From Ignavibacteria bacterium RIFOXYB12_FULL_35_14 (GTDB taxonomy: Bacteria; Bacteroidota; Ignavibacteria; Ignavibacteriales; Ignavibacteriaceae), in NCBI GenBank assembly GCA_001803045.1, contig MHAR01000080.1:24543-88542 (forward strand): 64,000 bases of DNA, in the 5' to 3' direction. Position 1 is the stretch's first letter, and every line of letters begins with the position of its first letter. The translations under genes and the position numbers were made by a program. Under the pieces are notes generated by a model that saw only the letters and a list, made by a program, of their open reading frames with translations, did no database searches and was not told the DNA's origin. Positions 27,443-36,230 of the stretch are shown here, in pieces.

Positions 27443-27504
27443 TTTGGCTTATTTTAAGTAAAAGCGTTAAATTAAAATAAGCCAAAAGTTAATTTTAAGT
27501 AAAA
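27443..27504. promoter_or_regulatory. Probable fic operator: 15-bp inverted repeat plus direct repeat
   Basis: Perfect 15-bp arms (tttggcttattttaa and ttaaaataagccaaa) flank a 14-base spacer. The 13-mer attttaagtaaaa occurs at 27451 and again at 27492, 41 bases apart, ending 12 bases before the fic ATG. The encoded Fic protein has a C-terminal winged helix, so autorepression at this site is a reasonable inference. Confidence 0.5.
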
Positions 27505-27516
27505 CATCGAAAAACA

Positions 27517-28662
27517 ATGAAAATCGAAGATTTCAAAGCCGGACAGTACCGGCAAGAGTTCCAACACAAAAGTTTCATCCCAAACATAATAAACATTGAA
27601 TGGACATGGGTAGATCCCAAAATCAACTCGCTTTTATCCGAAGCCGATCAAAAGGTCGGGAGCTTGAACGCATTCTCGCTTTACGTACCGGATGTTGATA
27701 TTTTCATCAGAATGCACATTGTAAAGGAGGCAACGCAATCCAGCCGGATTGAAGGGACAAAAACAGAAATTCAAGAAGTGCTGTTAAAAAATGAAGAGTT
27801 GTTGCCTGAAAGAAGAGAGGATTGGCGGGAGGTACAGAATTATATCGAAGCGATGAATCACTCTATCTCAATGCTTGAAAAGTTACCACTGTCCACACGA
27901 TTGCTTAAAGAAGCACACAAGATATTAATGCACGGAGTTCGTGGCGAGCATAAAACTCCTGGAGAATTTAGAAAAAGCCAAAACTGGATTGGTGGCGCGA
28001 CAATAAATGATGCTGTATTCATTCCACCACCGCATACTGAAGTACCAGGATTGATGAGTGATTTAGAGAAGTTTTTGCATAACGAAAACTTAAATGTGCC
28101 ACCTTTGATTAAGGCAGCATTAGCTCACTATCAATTTGAAACCATTCACCCTTTTCTCGATGGGAATGGGAGAATAGGAAGATTGCTAATAACACTTTTT
28201 CTTGTTAGCTCAGGCGTACTGGCAAAACCAACTTTGTATTTATCAGATTACTTTGAGAAACACCGCAGTCTATATTATGATAATCTTAACAATGTAAGAG
28301 CAGCGAATAATCTCACTCAATGGATTAAATTCTTTATAGTAGCCGTAATCGAAACAAGTAAGAGAGGTATTCAAACATTTAATCATATTCTAAAGCTCAA
28401 AGAAGAAGTTGAAAATGAAAAGATAATATCGTTAGGTAAAAAGTTGCCCAAAGCTAAAAAGCTTATGAATTACCTGTACGCAAATCCTTTAGTCTCATCA
28501 GGCGATATAACAAAAAAACTAAATGTAACTCCTGCTACTGCAAATGCGTTAATTGAGGATTTTGTGAAGCTCGGAATTCTTACAGAAATAACCGGCGGGA
28601 AAAGATATCGCACTTACTCTTTCCATAAATATTTAAATCTCTTTACAGATAAAAAATCTTAG
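27517..28662 (+). CDS. Fic-family adenylyltransferase with C-terminal winged helix
   Basis: The Fic motif IHPFLDGNGRIGR (His211 to Arg222) is complete, so AMPylation activity is expected. An inhibitory-helix motif of the S/TxxxE(G/N) type lies upstream of it (Ser75-Glu79-Gly80 in SSRIEGTKTE), which places it with the class II Fic proteins that are held off intramolecularly. The C-terminal 80 residues (AKKLMNYLYANPLVSSGDIT to GGKRYRTYSF) form a winged-helix domain. At 381 residues the length is normal for this group. It lies between the restriction island and nuoA, in the same direction as both. Targets are unknown; such genes often behave like toxins or regulators. Confidence 0.92.
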   Translation: MKIEDFKAGQYRQEFQHKSFIPNIINIEWTWVDPKINSLLSEADQKVGSLNAFSLYVPDVDIFIRMHIVKEATQSSRIEGTKTEIQEVLLKNEELLPERREDWREVQNYIEAMNHSISMLEKLPLSTRLLKEAHKILMHGVRGEHKTPGEFRKSQNWIGGATINDAVFIPPPHTEVPGLMSDLEKFLHNENLNVPPLIKAALAHYQFETIHPFLDGNGRIGRLLITLFLVSSGVLAKPTLYLSDYFEKHRSLYYDNLNNVRAANNLTQWIKFFIVAVIETSKRGIQTFNHILKLKEEVENEKIISLGKKLPKAKKLMNYLYANPLVSSGDITKKLNVTPATANALIEDFVKLGILTEITGGKRYRTYSFHKYLNLFTDKKS

Positions 28663-28912
28663 GGATTTAAAGAGTTGGAATCCTACCATTCATGAGAAAA
28701 TAACATTTGTGTCTTCTTATTTATGAAAAAAGATAAGACTTGCCAATTGAAAAATGTTCATGAATCAACACTAAATGAATATTTTCGCTCGGCATATATC
28801 TTGTAAAAATTTTGCAAAATAATTTGTTAAGATAAACATTACTCTTATTTTTGAGTAGCTTTTTTTCAAATCTTAATTGTTGTCATCATTTTCGCCATAG
28901 TCATTCTTTTTA

Positions 28913-29353
28913 ATGCTAACTGAATTCGGCAAAATATTCGTCTTCATCCTGATTGCAATCCTTTTTGTTGTTGTTGCATTAATTGCCGCAAAAATAATTC
29001 GACCAGCCCGCCCAACTCACGAAAAACTTCTTACTTATGAATGCGGTGAAAATCCTGAAGGCAGTCCTTGGGTAAAGTTTAACATTAGATTTTACGTTGT
29101 TGCGCTAATCTTTTTAATATTCGATGTTGAAGTTGTATTGCTTATTCCTTGGGCATTGGTTTACCAGGATTATGGATTTACCGGATTTGCAGTTGGAGCA
29201 ATCTTTTTACTTTTGCTTGGTTTAGGAATGGCTTACGAATGGAGAAAAGGCGATCTCGAATGGGATCGTCCTCATCCTATTCCCCCTGTTCTTAAGAAAA
29301 GTGAAACAGACAGCAATCTTAAAATTCCTAAAGAAGAAATTGAAGTAGTATAA
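28913..29353 (+). CDS. nuoA: NADH-quinone oxidoreductase subunit A
   Basis: This is a membrane subunit of complex I. Three transmembrane helices lie near residues 8-28, 60-82 and 90-108. [20 protein letters not shown] is the conserved loop with its Cys, and [17 protein letters not shown] follows. At 146 residues it carries a hydrophilic tail of about 30 residues beyond the core. It is the first gene of the operon and is followed 5 bases later by nuoB. The 250-base gap upstream shows AT-rich promoter-like sequence, but no motif I would defend. Confidence 0.95.
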   Translation: MLTEFGKIFVFILIAILFVVVALIAAKIIRPARPTHEKLLTYECGENPEGSPWVKFNIRFYVVALIFLIFDVEVVLLIPWALVYQDYGFTGFAVGAIFLLLLGLGMAYEWRKGDLEWDRPHPIPPVLKKSETDSNLKIPKEEIEVV

Positions 29354-29358
29354 AATTT

Positions 29359-29850
29359 ATGGGATTACTTGACAAACAATTCGCGGACGATAACATTGTA
29401 ATTACGACTGTTGACGATCTTTTTAATTGGGCTAGATTATCATCTCTCTGGCAAGTTGGTTTTGGGCTCGCATGCTGTGCTATTGAAATGATGGCAACTT
29501 CAGCATCACATTATGATTTTGACAGATTCGGTGTTATTCCTCGTCCATCGCCAAGACAATCTGATGTTATCATTGTTTCAGGAACAGTGACATTGAAAAT
29601 GGCTTTGCGAGTTAAACGGCTTTACGAACAAATGCCCGATCCAAAATATGTAATCTCGATGGGAAGCTGTTCAAACTGCGGAGGACCTTACTGGGAACAT
29701 GGTTATCACGTTTTAAAAGGAGTTGACAGAGTGGTTCCCGTCGATGTTTATGTGCCGGGTTGTCCCCCCCGTCCCGAAGCTCTTCTCGAGGGATTGATGA
29801 AGCTTCAAGAAAAAATTAGAAATGAATCTTTGGTTAAAAAAACTGCATGA
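29359..29850 (+). CDS. nuoB: NADH-quinone oxidoreductase subunit B
   Basis: This subunit holds cluster N2, next to the quinone site. Its Cys ligands are visible as [10 protein letters not shown], then [10 protein letters not shown] and [11 protein letters not shown], so all four are present. [19 protein letters not shown] is the conserved core. At 163 residues it is slightly short but complete. It overlaps nuoC by 4 bases (atga). Confidence 0.96.
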   Translation: MGLLDKQFADDNIVITTVDDLFNWARLSSLWQVGFGLACCAIEMMATSASHYDFDRFGVIPRPSPRQSDVIIVSGTVTLKMALRVKRLYEQMPDPKYVISMGSCSNCGGPYWEHGYHVLKGVDRVVPVDVYVPGCPPRPEALLEGLMKLQEKIRNESLVKKTA

Positions 29851-30377
29851 AATCACCGGAAGAAATATTCAAAATATTAAAAGATAAATTTGGTGAATCA
29901 ATCATTGAATTGAAGAGCGGTGTTCCCGTTGAATCATATATCGTCGTCGATCCTATGAAGATTGATGAAGTTTGTTTATTCCTTAAAGATGAACCGGAAT
30001 TAAAATTCGATAACTGCATGAACTTATCCGGTGTTGATGATGCGAATGGAAAAAAGGAAGCTCAAACAGATGGAAGTTCGGTTATCATTGGAGGTACTTT
30101 AAGTGTTGTCTATCATCTTGAATCCGTTTACCTAAAACACAAGTTAACTCTTAAAGTTGCTGCACCGAGAGAGAATCCGCAAGTAAAATCGGTCGCAAAT
30201 ATTTGGCGCTCTGCTGATTGGAATGAACGTGAAGCATACGATTTGTATGGAATAAATTTTATGAATCATCCCGATCTTAGACGAATTTTAATGCCGTACG
30301 ATTGGGAAGCAGGTTATCCGTTAAGAAAAGATTATAAGAATCCTGAGTTTTACCAGGGAATGAAAGTACCGTATTAA
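29847..30377 (+). CDS. nuoC: NADH-quinone oxidoreductase subunit C
   Basis: The 30-kDa subunit family motif is seen as [20 protein letters not shown], followed by [23 protein letters not shown]. It is a separate 176-residue protein, not fused to NuoD. It forms the peripheral arm core with NuoD and NuoB. Next comes the four-helix-bundle insertion instead of the usual immediate nuoD. Confidence 0.95.
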   Translation: MKSPEEIFKILKDKFGESIIELKSGVPVESYIVVDPMKIDEVCLFLKDEPELKFDNCMNLSGVDDANGKKEAQTDGSSVIIGGTLSVVYHLESVYLKHKLTLKVAAPRENPQVKSVANIWRSADWNEREAYDLYGINFMNHPDLRRILMPYDWEAGYPLRKDYKNPEFYQGMKVPY

Positions 30378-30384
30378 GGAAATA

Positions 30385-30965
30385 ACAAATCACAAAAAAT
30401 AATATCCAAACAATACTCAATATTAAAAAATCAATACTCAAACATTTAGTTCAATGAATAAAGTATAAGACAATATCAATGAGCAAAGAACAAAATTCGA
30501 ATAAATATGATTTGGAGGAGAGAACTTTTCAATTTGCGAAAAGCGTATGCCTTTATACTAAAACATTAAAAAGAACTGACTCAAATATTGAGTACTCAAG
30601 ACAAGTAATTAAGTCATCAAGCTCAACTGGAGCAAATTATATTGAAGCAAATGAAGCACTCAGCAAAAAAGATTTTAAAATGAGAATAAAAATTTCGAGA
30701 AAAGAAGCTAAGGAAGCTGCTTACTTTCTAAGATTGATTGTTGAAACCAATGAAGAAGAATATCAAGAAAAAGGATTGGAATTAATGATTGAAGCAGTTG
30801 AATTAAAGAAAATTTTTTCTGCCATCTTGCTAAAATCCGAATGACTTTAAAAATTGATTATTTGAAATAAAAATTCATCTGTTTTTTATGCTTTGAATTT
30901 TTGATCATTGTTTTAGGATTGTTTGGGATTTTTAACTTGATTTTTGAAAATTATTTGTGATTTGT
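30385..30965. mobile_element. S23/IVS-type four-helix-bundle element with imperfect inverted flanks
   Basis: The left flank has acaaatcacaaa (30385-30396) and ccaaacaat (30406-30414). The right flank has attgtttgg (30918-30926) and tttgtgatttgt (30954-30965), which pair with them in nested order. The encoded protein lies between the arms. The nuoC-nuoD gap is thereby enlarged to about 620 bases. Mobility is inferred; no target-site duplication was found by eye. Confidence 0.5.
30479..30844 (+). CDS. Four-helix-bundle protein (S23/IVS type)
   Basis: This 121-residue protein matches the four-helix-bundle family first known from 23S rRNA intervening sequences: DLEERTFQFAKSVCLYTKTL, then SRQVIKSSSSTGANYIEANE, KKDFKMRIKISRKEAKEAAY, and a final LIVETNEE helix. 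It is cytoplasmic, with no catalytic residues known for the family. It stands alone between nuoC and nuoD, inside flanking inverted repeats, and has no evident link to complex I. A nucleic-acid-binding role is suggested for relatives such as diversity-generating-element proteins, but is not shown here. Confidence 0.85.
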   Translation: MSKEQNSNKYDLEERTFQFAKSVCLYTKTLKRTDSNIEYSRQVIKSSSSTGANYIEANEALSKKDFKMRIKISRKEAKEAAYFLRLIVETNEEEYQEKGLELMIEAVELKKIFSAILLKSE

Positions 30966-30993
30966 GTTTTGATTTTTAGAATTTAATTATAGA

Positions 30994-32145
30994 ATGTTAA
31001 CAGAAACCCATAAAAATATAACCTATACGCCCGTTGTTAAAACCGAGGAAATGATCCTCAACATGGGTCCTCAGCATCCATCAACACATGGTGTGCTGCG
31101 ATTGGAGCTTCAGCTTGAAGGTGAAATAATCACAAAGGTGATTCCTCACATCGGTTATCTTCATCGCTGTTTTGAGAAACATTGCGAAGCAATGACTTAT
31201 CCTCAAGTAATTCCTTACACTGATCGAATGGATTACCTTGCTTCAATGGGAAATGAATTGGGGTATGTGGTTGCTGTTGAAAGATTACTCAACATTCAGG
31301 TTCCAGAAAGAGTTGAATACATTCGTGTAATCATGGCTGAACTTCAGAGAATTGCTTCTCACTTAGTTGCGCTTGGTACTTATGGCGCAGATATTGGTGC
31401 TATGACACCCTTCCTGTTTTGCTTTAGGGACCGCGAAATGATTTTAAGCTTGTTTGAAATGACATGCGGTGCCCGGCTTTTATACAATTACATTTGGGTT
31501 GGCGGACTATCGCATGATCTTCATCCAGATTTTGTAAGACAAACGCGCGACTTTTGCAATTACTTCAAACCAAAGATAAAAGAGTTGAACGATCTTCTTA
31601 CCTACAATAAAATTTTTATTGATCGTACTGCACATGTTGGAATATTACCGCTTGATACTGCAATAAACTTTGGAATTTCAGGCCCGATGCTCAGAGGATC
31701 AGGAATGAAATGGGATTTGAGGAAAGATGATCCTTATTCAGTTTATCATAAATTTGATTTTGATATTCCGGTTGGAGAAGGTAAAGTTGGAACTGTAGGC
31801 GATTGCTGGGATAGATATTATGTACGTGTTCTCGAAATGGTTGAAAGCTTAAAAATTATTGAACAGGCACTCGATCAGCTTCCTGAAGGTGATGTCATGT
31901 CTGCAATTCCCAAAAGAATTAAGCCACCAGTTGGACAAATTTACACACGTATTGAAAATCCTCGCGGAGAACTTGGTTACTTTATTATAAGTGACGGAAG
32001 TGTAAATCCGTTTAGAGTTAAAGCTCGCGCTCCTTCGTTTGTAAATTTAGGTGTGATGGATGTTCTCTGTCGGGGTCACATGGTTGCTGATATAATTGCA
32101 ATTCTTGGCAGTGTTGATATTGTACTTGGCGAGGTTGACAGATGA
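30994..32145 (+). CDS. nuoD: NADH-quinone oxidoreductase subunit D
   Basis: This is the 49-kDa subunit that lines the quinone cavity. [20 protein letters not shown] begins it; [40 protein letters not shown] and SGPMLRGSG follow in canonical order. The end [16 protein letters not shown] is the standard C-terminus. At 383 residues it is a separate, full-length protein. It overlaps nuoH by 4 bases. Despite the upstream insertion the coding sequence is intact. Confidence 0.96.
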   Translation: MLTETHKNITYTPVVKTEEMILNMGPQHPSTHGVLRLELQLEGEIITKVIPHIGYLHRCFEKHCEAMTYPQVIPYTDRMDYLASMGNELGYVVAVERLLNIQVPERVEYIRVIMAELQRIASHLVALGTYGADIGAMTPFLFCFRDREMILSLFEMTCGARLLYNYIWVGGLSHDLHPDFVRQTRDFCNYFKPKIKELNDLLTYNKIFIDRTAHVGILPLDTAINFGISGPMLRGSGMKWDLRKDDPYSVYHKFDFDIPVGEGKVGTVGDCWDRYYVRVLEMVESLKIIEQALDQLPEGDVMSAIPKRIKPPVGQIYTRIENPRGELGYFIISDGSVNPFRVKARAPSFVNLGVMDVLCRGHMVADIIAILGSVDIVLGEVDR

Positions 32146-33212
32146 TGTACGATTTTTTTGTTGATCTATTCGGAAATGAGATTATAGCCGCAATTCTTAG
32201 TGGTGTTCCCCCACTTCTATTTATTTTAGTGTTTGTTCTGTTTGCTGTTTGGCTTGAACGAAAAGTTTCTGCTCACATGCAAGACCGATTAGGCCCGATG
32301 CGAACAGGCTGGCACGGTTATCTTCAAACTATTGCTGATCTCATAAAGCTGATCCAGAAGGAAGATATTTTAGCAGCGGCAAATGATAAACCTTTATTTA
32401 ATTTAGCGCCTGTTTTGGTTTTTGCTGGAACTTATGCTGCTTTTGCTGCAATTCCATTTTCAAGTTATTACATCGGTTCCAACATTGACCTTGGAATATT
32501 TTTTATTATTGGGATTTCGGGTTTGGTTGTTGCCGGAATATTGATGGCAGGCTGGTCATCAAATAATAAATACTCAATGCTCGGTGCAATGAGAGCCGCT
32601 GCACAAATTATTAGTTATGAAATTCCTACGATTCTTGTCGTGTTGACTGTCGTAATGATCACCCGAACATTAAACTTGCACACTCTAAGTGAAATGCAAA
32701 CCGGCTACATTTGGAATTGGATGATATTTGGTGGACCAACAGTCGGCTGGCAAAAGTTTTCACTCATTCCTCTAATGTTCATTGGATTTCTCGTAATCTA
32801 CATGAGCACACTTGCCGAAGTAAACCGTACACCATTCGACATTCCCGAAGCAGAATCAGAATTAGTCTCGGGTTACCACACAGAGTATTCAGGGATGAAG
32901 TTCGCTATGTTTTTTCTTGCTGAGTATGCAAACATGTATGCTGTTTCAGCGATTGTTACAGCTTTGTTTCTCGGAGGGTATCAATCCCCCATTGGATATT
33001 TCGGAAATCTAGTCGATGTTCCTTGGCTAATTCCAATCGAACAATTTCTGTGGTTTACAATTAAAGGTACTTTCTTTGTATTTGTTCAAATGTGGCTTCG
33101 TTGGACTCTACCGAGATTACGAGTTGATCAGCTAATGGCTTTGTGCTGGAAATATTTAATTCCCATCGCTTTTGTAAATCTTATAATAGTTGGACTAATT
33201 ACCGTTTTGTAA
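32142..33212 (+). CDS. nuoH: NADH-quinone oxidoreductase subunit H
   Basis: This is a membrane subunit of about eight helices at the junction of the peripheral and membrane arms. [20 protein letters not shown] and [20 protein letters not shown] are the diagnostic loops; the second carries the acidic quinone-channel residues. At 356 residues it is complete. In a standard operon nuoI follows at once. Here the base after the nuoH stop region begins a duplicated, truncated nuoI copy. Confidence 0.96.
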   Translation: MMYDFFVDLFGNEIIAAILSGVPPLLFILVFVLFAVWLERKVSAHMQDRLGPMRTGWHGYLQTIADLIKLIQKEDILAAANDKPLFNLAPVLVFAGTYAAFAAIPFSSYYIGSNIDLGIFFIIGISGLVVAGILMAGWSSNNKYSMLGAMRAAAQIISYEIPTILVVLTVVMITRTLNLHTLSEMQTGYIWNWMIFGGPTVGWQKFSLIPLMFIGFLVIYMSTLAEVNRTPFDIPEAESELVSGYHTEYSGMKFAMFFLAEYANMYAVSAIVTALFLGGYQSPIGYFGNLVDVPWLIPIEQFLWFTIKGTFFVFVQMWLRWTLPRLRVDQLMALCWKYLIPIAFVNLIIVGLITVL

Positions 33213-33213
33213 G

Positions 33214-33414
33214 ATGAAAGAATACTTTTCAAATATCTGGATCGGATTGTCAACGGTGGCAATTGGCATGAAGGTAACTTTTAAACATTTGTTCGTTCCA
33301 GCAGTAACAATTCAATATCCAAGTGTTCGAGTTGAATTACCTGAAAGAGAAAGAAACCGGCTTTATGTGAATATGGATGATTGTATTGGACATGATCAAT
33401 GTTGGTGTGCATGA
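33214..33414 (+). pseudogene. nuoI: Truncated duplicate of the nuoI 5' end
   Basis: The first 63 codons repeat the start of the intact nuoI at 34773. Codons 7-56 are identical at every base; one change lies at codon 6 (Ser for Leu). The remaining differences cluster at codons 57-62, where Cys60 of the first 4Fe-4S motif becomes His (CIGHDQC). After Cys63 the sequence leaves nuoI and runs into a T9SS-domain remnant in another frame, ending at a TGA. The product would be 66 residues without a complete iron-sulfur motif, so function is unlikely. It sits one base after nuoH, exactly where nuoI belongs. Confidence 0.9.
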
Positions 33415-33496
33415 ACTGAAATTTGATGGATACAGTCAGTCAAGTGGAATTTATTTCTATCGCTTGGTTTCCGTTGATAATAAAATTCTTAGTTAA
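33401..33496 (+). pseudogene. C-terminal remnant of a T9SS sorting domain
   Basis: In the frame starting gtt at 33401 the DNA reads GVHELKFDGYSQSSGIYFYR followed by LVSVDNKILS and a stop. This is the last strand pair of a T9SS sorting domain (compare AGVHKINFDASYLSSGVYFY in the secreted protein at 58500-60740). It has no start of its own and is fused out of frame to the nuoI fragment, so it is the tail of a lost gene carried with the inserted segment. Confidence 0.8.
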
Positions 33497-33519
33497 AAAA
33501 TTATTTTGTTACGATAACA

Positions 33520-34776
33520 ATGAACAGAAAAATTAATAAAATAGCAGTTCTCTTTTTTATTATTGTAGTTACTGTTCCTGATTTTTCTCAAACTGTAGCA
33601 CAAGAAAAAATATTTTTTGCGGCAAGGCGAGACAGTAATTCCATTTATCCATTGCTCTATATGATGAACGTTGACGGCAGTAATATTCACGCGATAAAGG
33701 ATTCTATTATAGGTTACGTTCCTCGGCTTTCACGGGATGGTAAAAGGATTGCTTACATTGGAACCTATAGCGACCAAATAATCGGACCCCCGCAGGTGAG
33801 AGTAATGAATGTTGACGGAACAAATAATCACGTTGTTTCTTTGTGCAAACATCCGATTACTGGACAAATCAGCCCTTGCGAGGATAGTTTTAGTCCTGCT
33901 TGGTCAGCGGATGGAGAAAAGATAGCGTATGATCGGTGCAATAATTGCGAGGCCGGAGGGGATAATTTTGATATATACATTGTCAATACTGATACTACTC
34001 AAGGGTATGTTCAAGCAAAAGTAACTCAAAGTTTGTACAGTGAGCGTCTGTATGATTGGTCGCCTGATGGGAGCAAATTACTGTTTAGGGCTCATTATTT
34101 TAATAATACGTACGATTTTGATGGGGAATTATTCTTAATGAATACTGATGGAACAAACTGGAAACAACTCACAAATGGTATTGGTACAATTGGTCCTCGC
34201 TACTCGCCGGATGGAGCCACAATAGCTTTTTTCTCAAACCATGAAAATAAACAACTCGAAATATATTTGATGGATACAACTGGTGTTAATATCCGAAGAT
34301 TGACAAACTTAAATTTGGAGCCAAAATATGCGACTCTTTCTTGGTCACCAGATGGCAAAAAGATAGTTTTTGAGTCTGATTTTAAAATTTTCGTTTTAGA
34401 TGTTCTGTCCCTTGCTGTAATTCAAATACCCACTAATATGCGAGAGAGCGAAACCCCGGAATGGGGAAACATGGTGGTAACCAACGTGACAACTTCAAAT
34501 TATCAGAATGTGAATAAATATTTTTTGTATCAGAATTATCCCAATCCATTTAATCCTGAAACTCAGCTTAAATACTCACTTAAGGAAGATGCATTAGTAA
34601 CATTAAGACTGTTTGACATTCTTGGTAATGAAATTGTAACTTTAATTCATGAACCAAAAAGTCAAGGTAGTCACACTTTGGATTTTAACGCTGGTAATCT
34701 TTCAAGCGGGGTTTATATTTATCAGATTAAAGCAAATAATTTTATTGCTTCGAAGAAAATGATAATCACAAAATGA
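33520..34776 (+). CDS. T9SS-exported PD40/TolB-like beta-propeller inserted in the nuo operon
   Basis: A signal peptide (residues 4-24) is followed by PD40 blades: LYMMNVDGSNIHAIK, VRVMNVDGTNNHVVS, LFLMNTDGTNWKQLT and IYLMDTTGVNIRRLT, alternating with SPDGKKI strands. The last 80 residues are a T9SS sorting domain: YQNYPNPFNPETQLKYSL, then LFDILGNEIVTL, GSHTLDF, SSGVYIYQIKA and the basic SKKMIITK end. It should be a surface or secreted protein, with no relation to complex I. Its stop overlaps the nuoI start (atga), so ribosomes may pass directly to nuoI. At 418 residues it is complete. Confidence 0.92.
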   Translation: MNRKINKIAVLFFIIVVTVPDFSQTVAQEKIFFAARRDSNSIYPLLYMMNVDGSNIHAIKDSIIGYVPRLSRDGKRIAYIGTYSDQIIGPPQVRVMNVDGTNNHVVSLCKHPITGQISPCEDSFSPAWSADGEKIAYDRCNNCEAGGDNFDIYIVNTDTTQGYVQAKVTQSLYSERLYDWSPDGSKLLFRAHYFNNTYDFDGELFLMNTDGTNWKQLTNGIGTIGPRYSPDGATIAFFSNHENKQLEIYLMDTTGVNIRRLTNLNLEPKYATLSWSPDGKKIVFESDFKIFVLDVLSLAVIQIPTNMRESETPEWGNMVVTNVTTSNYQNVNKYFLYQNYPNPFNPETQLKYSLKEDALVTLRLFDILGNEIVTLIHEPKSQGSHTLDFNAGNLSSGVYIYQIKANNFIASKKMIITK

Positions 34777-35396
34777 AAGAATACTTTTTAAATATCTGGA
34801 TCGGATTGTCAACGGTGGCAATTGGCATGAAGGTAACTTTTAAACATTTGTTCGTTCCAGCAGTAACAATTCAATATCCAAGTGTTCGAGTTGAATTACC
34901 TGAAAGAGAAAGAAACCGGCTTTATGTGAATATGGATGATTGCATCGGATGCGATCAGTGTTCTAGGGCTTGTCCGGTTAGCTGCATTGAAATTGAAACC
35001 GTAAAAGGACTTCCAACAGAAGACTTGGGTAAAACTTCAAATGGAAAGAAAAAAGCTTTATGGGTCACTAAGTTCGATATTGATTTTGCAAAATGCTGCT
35101 ACTGCCAGCTTTGTGTTTTTCCATGTCCAACAGAATGTATTTACATGACAGACGTTTATGAGTTCTCTGAATTCCAGCGCAATGATTTGGTTTATGATTT
35201 CGTAACTCTCACTCCGGAAGAACGTGAACAGAAAAAACTTAATTACCAAAAATTTGAAGTTGAAAAAGCTGCCGAGAAAGCAGCAAAGAAACCGGTGACT
35301 CCGCCAGCAACACCAGAAGCTAAACCAGAGGTGAAAGTTAAAACAGAAACGCCTCCGCCAGGTGCTGATAATCCAGGAGAAAATAAGGTAAGCTAA
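34773..35396 (+). CDS. nuoI: NADH-quinone oxidoreductase subunit I (intact copy)
   Basis: This is a ferredoxin-like subunit with two 4Fe-4S sites: CIGCDQCSRACPVSCIEIE (Cys57, 60, 63, 67) and CCYCQLCVFPCPTECIYM. It wires electrons toward NuoB. A Lys/Pro/Ala-rich tail of about 40 residues (from EKAAEKAAKKPVTPPATPEA) extends beyond the core. Its start overlaps the stop of the inserted PD40 gene by 4 bases, and its first 63 codons are duplicated upstream. It is followed after 2 bases by nuoJ. Confidence 0.95.
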   Translation: MKEYFLNIWIGLSTVAIGMKVTFKHLFVPAVTIQYPSVRVELPERERNRLYVNMDDCIGCDQCSRACPVSCIEIETVKGLPTEDLGKTSNGKKKALWVTKFDIDFAKCCYCQLCVFPCPTECIYMTDVYEFSEFQRNDLVYDFVTLTPEEREQKKLNYQKFEVEKAAEKAAKKPVTPPATPEAKPEVKVKTETPPPGADNPGENKVS

Positions 35397-35398
35397 CT

Positions 35399-35887
35399 AT
35401 GACACTTTACGATATAATATTTTACCTTTTTGCACTTGTTACAATTTCTTCGGCATACTTGGTTGTAACCGTTCGGAATATTGTTTACTCTGCTTTCTCT
35501 TTGCTCTTTACACTATTTGGAATTGCCGGACTTTATGCTTTGCTGGGAGCTGACTTTGTTGCGATTGTTCAACTAATAGTATACGTCGGCGGCATCTTAA
35601 TTCTGATGATCTTCGGTGTAATGTTAACGAACAAAATCACAAATGTTCAAATCAAAACAGGAGTATTCCAAATCCTGCCTGCCACAATTGGTGTTGGAAT
35701 ATTTGGTGGATTTTTACTCGCTGTACTATTAAACACAAACTGGCTGAATCTCAATGTTAAAGATTCCCCGGCAACCACTTTTCAATTGGGACAGCTTTTA
35801 ATGAATGAGTGGGTATTACCGTTTGAATTGCTGGGAATCGTATTGTTAATTGCACTTCTTGGTGCAGCATCAATTGCGAGGAAATAG
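35399..35887 (+). CDS. nuoJ: NADH-quinone oxidoreductase subunit J
   Basis: This is a membrane subunit with five predicted helices in 162 residues. VVTVRNIVYSAFSLLFTLFG and LLGADFVAIVQLIVYVGGIL (including the pi-bulge region) are typical, and the end LLIALLGAASIARK is canonical. It contributes to the coupling path of the membrane arm. It lies 2 bases after nuoI and 12 before nuoK. Confidence 0.95.
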   Translation: MTLYDIIFYLFALVTISSAYLVVTVRNIVYSAFSLLFTLFGIAGLYALLGADFVAIVQLIVYVGGILILMIFGVMLTNKITNVQIKTGVFQILPATIGVGIFGGFLLAVLLNTNWLNLNVKDSPATTFQLGQLLMNEWVLPFELLGIVLLIALLGAASIARK

Positions 35888-35899
35888 GAAATTTATTTT

Positions 35900-36211
35900 A
35901 TGGTAACCGTAAGTTTATATCATTATTTATTTGTCAGCACAATTCTTTTCTCCTTAGGAATTTTTGGAATTGTAACCAGGAAAAATGCAGTGATGGTTCT
36001 AATGGGAATAGAATTAATTCTCAATGCTGCAAACATTAATTTTGTTGCTTTTGCACGATATGGAAATTTTGGATTTCAAGGTCAGCTGATGGCTTTGTTT
36101 GTAATAGTGCTTGCTGCTGCAGAAGCAGCAATCGCACTTGCGATCGTTCTCAATATATATAAAGTTTTTTCATCTGTTAATGTTGATGAAATAGACCGGC
36201 TTAAAGAATAA
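35900..36211 (+). CDS. nuoK: NADH-quinone oxidoreductase subunit K
   Basis: At 103 residues with three helices it fits NuoK, the MrpC-like subunit. GIFGIVTRKNAVMVLMGIEL carries the conserved membrane Glu of proton transfer, and AAAEAAIALAIVLNIYKV the second Glu. It is followed by a 169-base gap containing a REP-like repeat before nuoL. Confidence 0.95.
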   Translation: MVTVSLYHYLFVSTILFSLGIFGIVTRKNAVMVLMGIELILNAANINFVAFARYGNFGFQGQLMALFVIVLAAAEAAIALAIVLNIYKVFSSVNVDEIDRLKE

Positions 36212-36230
36212 ATTTTATATAAACGAACAT

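Larger units (their letters stand above)
27068..27516. other. Gene-free 449-bp gap between hsdR and fic
   Basis: No convincing coding region is present. Short open frames in 27042-27284 have no family features. The gap holds a small 3 x 11-bp tandem repeat (units at 27287, 27298 and 27309, each starting cggag) and two inverted repeats near fic, described separately. Confidence 0.6.
33214..34772 (+). other. Segment inserted between nuoH and nuoI
   Basis: The unit comprises the nuoI 5' duplicate, a T9SS-tail remnant, a short gap and a complete PD40-T9SS gene. The same 5' nuoI sequence resumes at 34773, so the segment is flanked by direct repeats of about 190 bases. The complex I operon thus remains usable: an intact nuoI is rebuilt downstream. 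No transposase or integrase is visible. Confidence 0.75.

Noticed and set aside
28800..28860. Sigma-70-like promoter upstream of nuoA (ttgcaa and taagat-like boxes)
   Set aside because: The region is so AT-rich that such matches are expected by chance, and spacing is not optimal; not reported as a feature.
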